DNA from: Candidatus Neoanaerotignum tabaqchaliae
GTDB taxonomy: Bacteria > Bacillota > Clostridia > Lachnospirales > Anaerotignaceae
DNA length: 11,328 nt
Reading direction: 5' to 3'
Assembly: GCA_904420235.1 (NCBI GenBank)
Contig: CAJFUS010000141.1
Location: 1-11,328 of the forward strand
The notes under the pieces are model-generated. The model had not been told where the DNA came from, ran no database searches, and was given only the letters and a program-made list of their open reading frames with translations. The position numbers and the translations under genes were made by a program. Position 1 is the stretch's first letter. Each line of letters begins with the position of its first letter. This document shows positions 7,076 to 11,328 of this stretch, piece by piece.

Positions 7076-7104
7076 TATACAAAGCCGTTTAAAATTGCTA
7101 TAAT
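7076..7104 (+). promoter_or_regulatory. Promoter of the small-protein gene
   Basis: TATACA (7076-7081, four of six) and a perfect TATAAT (7099-7104) are separated by 17 bp, and TGC in front of the hexamer adds an extended -10. The upstream region to about 7010 is rich in A and T tracts, like an UP element. A start near 7111 gives a leader of about 55 nt. This is the best-formed promoter in the window. Confidence 0.75.
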
Positions 7105-7119
7105 ATTAATTAAAAATAC

Positions 7120-7141
7120 TAAAGCCGAAAACGGCGTTTAA
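7120..7141 (+). promoter_or_regulatory. 5' leader hairpin before the small-protein gene
   Basis: TAAAGCCG-AAAA-CGGC(G)TTTA folds into an eight-pair stem with one bulged G and an AAAA loop, starting about 10 nt from the inferred 5' end of the mRNA. It leaves the AGGAGG at 7151-7156 free. A 5' hairpin in this position often stabilises mRNA; that role is inferred. Confidence 0.45.
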
Positions 7142-7165
7142 TTATATTTTAGGAGGGCTGTTAAA

Positions 7166-7576
7166 ATGGCAGTTGTTGATGAATTAATCCGTGTTGAGGA
7201 CAACGGCAGTATAAGCTTTGGCAACTATCTTGCCGAGGAAAAGAAAAAAATGCCGGAATTTAAAGTAAACAGTGATGTTTACTATGTTAAAACATTTTCC
7301 GAGATTACAAGGCTTGAGAAAAACGGCAAACTTCTTCTTGAGGCTGTTCCAGGCGCGGCTGTACATAATTTTGTTTCAACAGACAAAAAATCCGAGTTTT
7401 CAGTTGAGGGCAAAGGCGATATTCAAATAACGATGGAGCTGGAGCCAAACAGCGAATACCGTGTTGTTGTTGACGATTTTATAATGGGCACCGTAAAGTC
7501 TGGTCTTTCCGGCAAGGTTGCCTTCAGTGTTGACGCCGGAGCAAACGCCAAAACCGTAAGGCTTGAGAAAATGTAA
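7166..7576 (+). CDS. Conserved small acidic protein of unknown function (Lachnospiraceae type)
   Basis: Protein of 136 residues with no signal peptide, no hydrophobic span, no Cys and a slight net negative charge, so most likely cytoplasmic. Start: AGGAGG at 7151-7156, nine bases before the ATG. Visible parts are: an N-terminal stretch MAVVDELIRVEDNGSISFGN; a Lys/Glu-rich link (24-29); a central YYVKTFSEITRLEKNGKLLLEAVPG; and alternating beta-like segments through QITMELEPNSEYRVVVDD to SGLSGKVAFSVDAG. From memory, similar proteins are common in Lachnospiraceae and are sometimes labelled endosialidase. I see no catalytic motif that would support that name, and it should not be carried over. 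Promoter, leader hairpin, strong RBS and terminator indicate a well-expressed single-gene transcript. Ile and Arg codons here (ATC, ATT, CGT) lean less on ATA than in its neighbours, which fits high expression. Confidence 0.88.
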   Translation: MAVVDELIRVEDNGSISFGNYLAEEKKKMPEFKVNSDVYYVKTFSEITRLEKNGKLLLEAVPGAAVHNFVSTDKKSEFSVEGKGDIQITMELEPNSEYRVVVDDFIMGTVKSGLSGKVAFSVDAGANAKTVRLEKM

Positions 7577-7593
7577 AACTCCTTTAACCAATG

Positions 7594-7625
7594 GCCGTCC
7601 CTTTTGGGACGGCTTTAATTATTTT
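7594..7625 (+). terminator. Intrinsic terminator of the small-protein gene
   Basis: GCCGTCCC (7594-7601) pairs perfectly with GGGACGGC (7606-7613) across a TTTT loop and is followed by TTTAATTATTTT. It lies 17 nt after the stop codon. This is the strongest terminator in the window. Confidence 0.92.
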
Positions 7626-7972
7626 AAAAACATAACTGTGATAAAAACCAGCCTTTACAAACTGATTATTAAGCCTTTTACCAAACTAAACTTCCGAAAT
7701 TTAAAACTTCCTGATTGTTTCTATTGTTTCAGCTTTTTATAAATCACCTTAAACACACCTGTTTTTCATTATCTCCATATTATAACTATTAACGGCCTAT
7801 AACCGAATCATTTCCAACCTAAACTTATGCGGCACTTGCATAACCCATTTCATCTGTCTGCTTTTGTGCCGCCTTTGCGCCTTCAAATTCCGCCGCCGAT
7901 TTATTCATCTTTAAATCCGCCCTGCCCTTTTAGTCTAATGCTCATAAATAAAAATTCCCTGTGCCTTCCAAA
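7626..7972. other. Spacer before the transporter-asnB operon, no supported gene
   Basis: A plus-strand frame at 7827-8009 has no ribosome binding site and an unlikely composition. On the minus strand a 27-codon frame (7908 to 7825) reads MNKSAAEFEGAKAAQKQTDE and ends GYASAA. It has only a weak GGCGG upstream, and I cannot tell a microprotein from a decayed fragment. GCGGCAC (7829-7835) and GTGCCGC (7866-7872) form a 7-bp inverted repeat with a 30-nt loop and no U-tract. There is no T-box or riboswitch signature. The first half (7626-7820) shows nothing recognisable. Confidence 0.4.
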
Positions 7973-8010
7973 TTGTAACGTTCGACACTACATTTCATAT
8001 AATGTATGAA
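7973..8010 (+). promoter_or_regulatory. Candidate promoter and overlapping operator of the transporter-asnB operon
   Basis: TATAAT at 7998-8003 is a perfect -10. TTGTAA at 7973-7978 is a four-of-six -35, but at a long 19-bp spacing. The inverted repeat TTCATA-TAATG-TATGAA (7994-8010) covers the -10 completely, where a bound repressor would block polymerase. Initiation near 8010 gives a leader of about 25 nt. The -10 is convincing; the operator is inference. Confidence 0.5.
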
Positions 8011-8034
8011 CAAAAACTCTTAGGAGATTAGCAG

Positions 8035-9408
8035 ATGGAAGCGAATATAGTTTTAACTCCACTTCACTATGTCTATTTTATAGGCGTCATATCAATACTT
8101 ATAATAATGGCGCTTCGCAAAGACACGCCCATGGTGTGCGTTGTTTTTCTTTTCGCCCTTGGTATCGTGGGAACGGGAAACCTTATAGGCGGTATACAAA
8201 CGGTTTTTAAATCGGTGCTTTACGCCGCCACACAGTTTATGGAAATTATGGCAACGATAGCCCTTATAACGGCCTTTTCAAAATGCCTTGCGGAGCTTGG
8301 CAGCGACAAGCTTATAATGTCGCCCATGGCCAAAATAATGAAAACCCCCGCAATAACCTGGTGGGTTGTTGGCATATCAACATTGATATTTTCCCTTTTC
8401 CTTTGGCCGTCGCCAACAGTGGCCCTTATAGGCACAATGATTCTGCCTTTTGCCATAAAAGCCGGCCTTAACCCAATAGCCGCGGCTATGGCCATAAACC
8501 TTTTCGGCCATGGCATAGCTTTAAGTTATGACTTTATAATTCAGGGCGCTCCGGCCATATCGGCAAGCTCCGCCGGAATATCCACCAGTGAAATACTTTC
8601 CCAAGGACGTCCCCTTTTTATTGTTATGGGTATAACAACGGTTCTATCGGCATTTATAATAAACAGGAAAAAGCTGAAAGCCCAGCCCGAGGACTTATTA
8701 AACAGCGATTTAAACGTTAAAAAGGAAATAAAAACAACAAAAGCCTCTGTGGCCCTTGCCATAGCCACGCCTGTTGCCTTTTTGGCGGATATTGCCTTTA
8801 TGCTTATTTTTAACCTTAACGGCGGCGACGCCACAAGCCTTGTTTCCGGAACGGCCGTTGTTTTAATGTGCTTCGGGGCCATATGCCGCTTCAAAGGCAA
8901 CTGTCTTGAAAAGGTTACGGGATATGTAACCGACGGTTTTTTATTTGCCATAAAAATTTTCGCACCGGTTATAATTATAGGCGCTTTTTTCTTTATGGGC
9001 GGCGAAGGCATAAGCTCTATACTGCCGAACCAAAACCAATCCGGCCTGCTTAACGATTGGGCACTTTTCCTCTCAAACTGCGCCCCATTCAACAAACAGG
9101 CCGCCGCTCTTTTGCAAATGGTTATAGGCGCTATTACCGGTCTTGACGGCTCCGGCTTCTCCGGTCTGCCACTCACAGGCTCACTTTCGCAGACATTTGC
9201 CGCCGCCACAGGAGGCTCAACGCCTATTTTTGCCGCTCTTGGCCAAATAACGGCTGTTTTTGTAGGCGGAGGAACAATAGTGCCCTGGGGCCTTATACCT
9301 GTGGCCGCCATATGCCGTGTTAACCCTCTTGAGCTGGCCAGAAAAAATATGCTTCCGGTGTTAATAGGCTTTGTGTGCACATTTATAACGGCATGTTTCC
9401 TGCTATAA
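8035..9408 (+). CDS. Multi-pass membrane transporter, substrate unassigned
   Basis: Hydrophobic protein of 457 residues with about 12 predicted membrane spans, roughly at 10-27, 33-53, 62-82, 103-122, 127-145, 147-160, 192-209, 237-261, 266-284, 300-325, 360-372, 390-425 and a last span at 438-457; the exact number is uncertain. The paired conserved-looking re-entrant-type motifs are LWPSPTVALIGTMILP (about 122-137) and GLDGSGFSGLPLTGSLS (369-385), followed by TGGSTPIFAALGQ. This layout of two Gly/Ser/Pro-rich hairpins resembles ion-transporter-superfamily carriers for carboxylates (GntP, DcuC and citrate-carrier type). I cannot name the family with certainty. Start: AGGAG eight bases before the ATG. 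asnB follows after 21 bp, so an amino-acid or dicarboxylate substrate such as aspartate or asparagine is a reasonable guess and no more. No frameshift or truncation. Confidence 0.8.
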   Translation: MEANIVLTPLHYVYFIGVISILIIMALRKDTPMVCVVFLFALGIVGTGNLIGGIQTVFKSVLYAATQFMEIMATIALITAFSKCLAELGSDKLIMSPMAKIMKTPAITWWVVGISTLIFSLFLWPSPTVALIGTMILPFAIKAGLNPIAAAMAINLFGHGIALSYDFIIQGAPAISASSAGISTSEILSQGRPLFIVMGITTVLSAFIINRKKLKAQPEDLLNSDLNVKKEIKTTKASVALAIATPVAFLADIAFMLIFNLNGGDATSLVSGTAVVLMCFGAICRFKGNCLEKVTGYVTDGFLFAIKIFAPVIIIGAFFFMGGEGISSILPNQNQSGLLNDWALFLSNCAPFNKQAAALLQMVIGAITGLDGSGFSGLPLTGSLSQTFAAATGGSTPIFAALGQITAVFVGGGTIVPWGLIPVAAICRVNPLELARKNMLPVLIGFVCTFITACFLL

Positions 9409-9429
9409 AATAAAAAGGAGGATTTTATT

Positions 9430-11283
9430 ATGTGTGGTATTGCCGGTTTTTTTAATCATGAAGAACTGTTTGATTTAAACGAGCCTAAATACTCAAAAAT
9501 ACTCAACATTATGAAAAACACTCTAACAAGGCGGGGACCCGATGATTCGGGGATTTATATAAAGGGCCATTTTGGTCTTGCCCACTGTCGTCTTTCAATA
9601 ATAGACCTTAAAACAGGGCATCAGCCCATGATTAAAAACATAGGCGGCCATGAATACGCCATAGTTTACAACGGTGAGCTTTATAATCAAAAAGAGCTTA
9701 AAGACGACCTTATTGAAAAGGGCCTTCCCTTCTCAACCGCAAGCGACACCGAAATTGTTTTAAACGGCTATATTCAGTATGGCCCTCAATTTGTTGAGAA
9801 GCTGAACGGTATATTCGCTTTTGCCATAGCCGACGGAAGAAACAACCGTCTTGTCATTTTCCGCGACAGGGCCGGCGTTAAACCGCTTTTTTACACCATA
9901 AAAAATAATACCGTTATTTTTGCCTCGGAACTGAAGGGAATATTGGCATATCCCGAATTTGAGCCCGTTGTGGACAAATCCGGCCTTAACGAGATTTTCT
10001 CAATAGGCCCCGCCAGAACATACGGCTGCGGAGTTTTTAAAGACGTTAACGAGGTCCTTCCCGGATACTTTATAACCTTCCAAAACGGTGAAACACTGCC
10101 AAAGTGTTATTGGAAACTAAAAAGCCGCCCCCACACCGACAGCTATGAAAAGACCGTTGAAAAAACGGCATTTTTAATAAAGGACTCTGTTTTAAGACAA
10201 ATGGTTTCCGACGTTCCTATATGCACATTCCTTTCCGGCGGAGTTGACAGCAGTCTTGTATCGGCCATATGCTCAAAGGAGCTTGAAAAGCGTGGCGAAA
10301 GGCTTAACACATTTTCATTCGACTTTGTTGGAAACAGCCAAAACTTCAAGTCAAACGCTTTTCAGCCATCTCAAGACAGGCCCTATGTTGAAAAAATGGT
10401 TAAGTTTCTCGGCTCAAACCACCGCTATCTTGAGTGCGAAACCAAAAAACAGTTGGAGCTTTTAACGGACTCCGTAAAGGCCCACGACCTGCCCTGCATG
10501 GCCGATGTGGACTCGTCAATGCTATATTTCTGCTCCGTTGTTAAGCAGTATAACAAGGTTGCCCTAACAGGTGAATGCGCCGACGAGATTTTCGGCGGGT
10601 ATCCTTGGTTCCATAAAAAAGAATGCTTTGAGGCCGACACTTTCCCTTGGACAATGGATTTGACGCCAAGGAAAGAACTGCTGTACGACGAGTTTTTAAA
10701 CTGCCTTAATATGGACGAATATGTTTCCGATTCCTATCATCGTTCTATCGCCGAAACCCCGTATCTTGATGGGGAAACGAAGGAAGAACGCCGCCGCAGG
10801 GAAATTTCATACCTTAATTTAAAGTGGTTCATGCAGACACTTCTTAACAGAATGGACAGAACAAGCATGTATTCCGGCCTTGAGGCCCGCGTGCCCTTTG
10901 CCGACCACAGGATTATAGAGTATATATGGAATGTGCCGTGGGACATTAAAACAAAAAACGGCGTTGTTAAAAGCCTTTTAAGGGAGGCCGGAAGGCCGTA
11001 TCTTCCGGAGGAAATACTTTTCCGCAGAAAATCACCCTATCCTAAAACATACGATAAAAATTACGAAAGCCTTCTTAAAAAGGCCGTAAAAGAGATTATG
11101 TCCAGCGCTTCATCGCCTGTAAGGCAGTTTCTTGACATTAAAAAAGTTGATAAATTCATCGAAAGCCCCTCGGACTATGGCAAGCCTTGGTACGGCCAGT
11201 TAATGGCCGGCCCGCAAATGCTGGCGTATATAATACAGATAGACTATTGGCTTAGACATTACAATATAAAGGTTGAGCTTTAA
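9430..11283 (+). CDS. asnB: Asparagine synthase, glutamine-hydrolysing
   Basis: Makes L-asparagine from aspartate, glutamine and ATP; cytoplasmic. The 617-residue length matches the longer Bacillus-type AsnB/AsnO rather than the 554-residue E. coli enzyme. The N-terminal class II amidotransferase domain starts with the nucleophile Cys2 (MCGIAGF). It includes RRGPDDSG, CRLSIIDL, NGELYN (N81, G82, E83) and D106 in SDTE, all glutamine-site residues. The synthetase domain has the PP-loop SGGVDSS at 269-275 and GECADEIFGGY at 381-391. All key residues are present, so an active enzyme is expected. Start: AAGGAGG eight bases before the ATG. It is the second gene of an operon with the transporter, and no promoter is visible in the 21-bp gap. 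asnB fits better than the cell-wall-amidating AsnB1/LtsA type, but sequence alone does not fully separate these. No terminator is visible in the 45 bases after the stop. Confidence 0.95.
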   Translation: MCGIAGFFNHEELFDLNEPKYSKILNIMKNTLTRRGPDDSGIYIKGHFGLAHCRLSIIDLKTGHQPMIKNIGGHEYAIVYNGELYNQKELKDDLIEKGLPFSTASDTEIVLNGYIQYGPQFVEKLNGIFAFAIADGRNNRLVIFRDRAGVKPLFYTIKNNTVIFASELKGILAYPEFEPVVDKSGLNEIFSIGPARTYGCGVFKDVNEVLPGYFITFQNGETLPKCYWKLKSRPHTDSYEKTVEKTAFLIKDSVLRQMVSDVPICTFLSGGVDSSLVSAICSKELEKRGERLNTFSFDFVGNSQNFKSNAFQPSQDRPYVEKMVKFLGSNHRYLECETKKQLELLTDSVKAHDLPCMADVDSSMLYFCSVVKQYNKVALTGECADEIFGGYPWFHKKECFEADTFPWTMDLTPRKELLYDEFLNCLNMDEYVSDSYHRSIAETPYLDGETKEERRRREISYLNLKWFMQTLLNRMDRTSMYSGLEARVPFADHRIIEYIWNVPWDIKTKNGVVKSLLREAGRPYLPEEILFRRKSPYPKTYDKNYESLLKKAVKEIMSSASSPVRQFLDIKKVDKFIESPSDYGKPWYGQLMAGPQMLAYIIQIDYWLRHYNIKVEL

Positions 11284-11328
11284 ATTTTGAGCATATGTCC
11301 ACCATTTGAGCCTCTTTATAAATCTGGT

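Noticed and set aside
7827..8009. 60-codon plus-strand frame before the transporter
   Set aside because: No ribosome binding site, Pro/His/Leu-rich composition without domain character, and it runs into the promoter of the next operon.
7626..8034. T-box or other riboswitch controlling transporter-asnB
   Set aside because: There is no TGGNACCGCG-type T-box sequence, no antiterminator/terminator pair and the inferred leader is only about 25 nt.
8541..9380. Long open frame (279 codons) on the minus strand opposite the transporter
   Set aside because: It is an antisense shadow of a gene with clear membrane-protein sequence, RBS and operon context; it has Pro/Lys-rich, non-family-like composition and no RBS of its own.
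1..11328. Mobile element, CRISPR array, tRNA or rRNA
   Set aside because: No transposase or integrase fragments, no evenly spaced repeats, and no cloverleaf or rRNA-like sequence seen on either strand.

Overview
The window looks like chromosomal DNA of a Gram-positive anaerobe in Clostridia, most likely near Lachnospirales. The grounds are strong AGGAGG-type ribosome binding sites before most genes, AT-rich spacers with good sigma-A-type promoters, coding DNA rich in GCC (Ala), ATA (Ile) and CTT (Leu), and a 136-residue protein of a type I associate with Lachnospiraceae. This placement is an inference and is not precise below order.

Minus-strand half (1-6775). Read in the direction of transcription, the order is radA/sms, pyc (pyruvate carboxylase), a TetR-family repressor and the 5' part of a PutP-type sodium/proline symporter that runs off the left edge. 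radA, pyc and putP each have a recognisable promoter. pyc and the TetR gene are each followed by a terminator-like hairpin, so these look like separate transcription units and not one operon. The TetR gene lies directly upstream of putP, and a perfect 8+8 inverted repeat sits just upstream of the putP promoter. A local TetR-putP regulatory pair is therefore plausible but not shown.

Plus-strand half (7076-11283). A monocistronic gene encodes a small, soluble, predicted beta-rich protein of unknown function. It has a good promoter, a 5' leader hairpin, a strong RBS and a textbook terminator, which together suggest substantial expression. After a spacer of about 400 bp comes a two-gene operon with a 21-bp gap: a roughly 12-TM carboxylate/amino-acid-type transporter and a glutamine-dependent asparagine synthetase (asnB).

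Metabolic links: pyruvate carboxylase supplies oxaloacetate, the precursor of the aspartate that AsnB amidates. PutP and the unassigned transporter would move small organic solutes. RadA is a DNA-recombination factor unrelated to these, with an atypical Walker A motif.

I see no mobile element, CRISPR array, tRNA or rRNA. The less ordinary content is the uncharacterised small protein, the divergent RadA, and several precise palindromes and repeats in the spacers (578-597, 1328-1368, 1398-1411, 5216-5227, 7994-8010). Two spacer segments also look like decayed or dispersed sequence (about 6800-6930 and 7825-7908).
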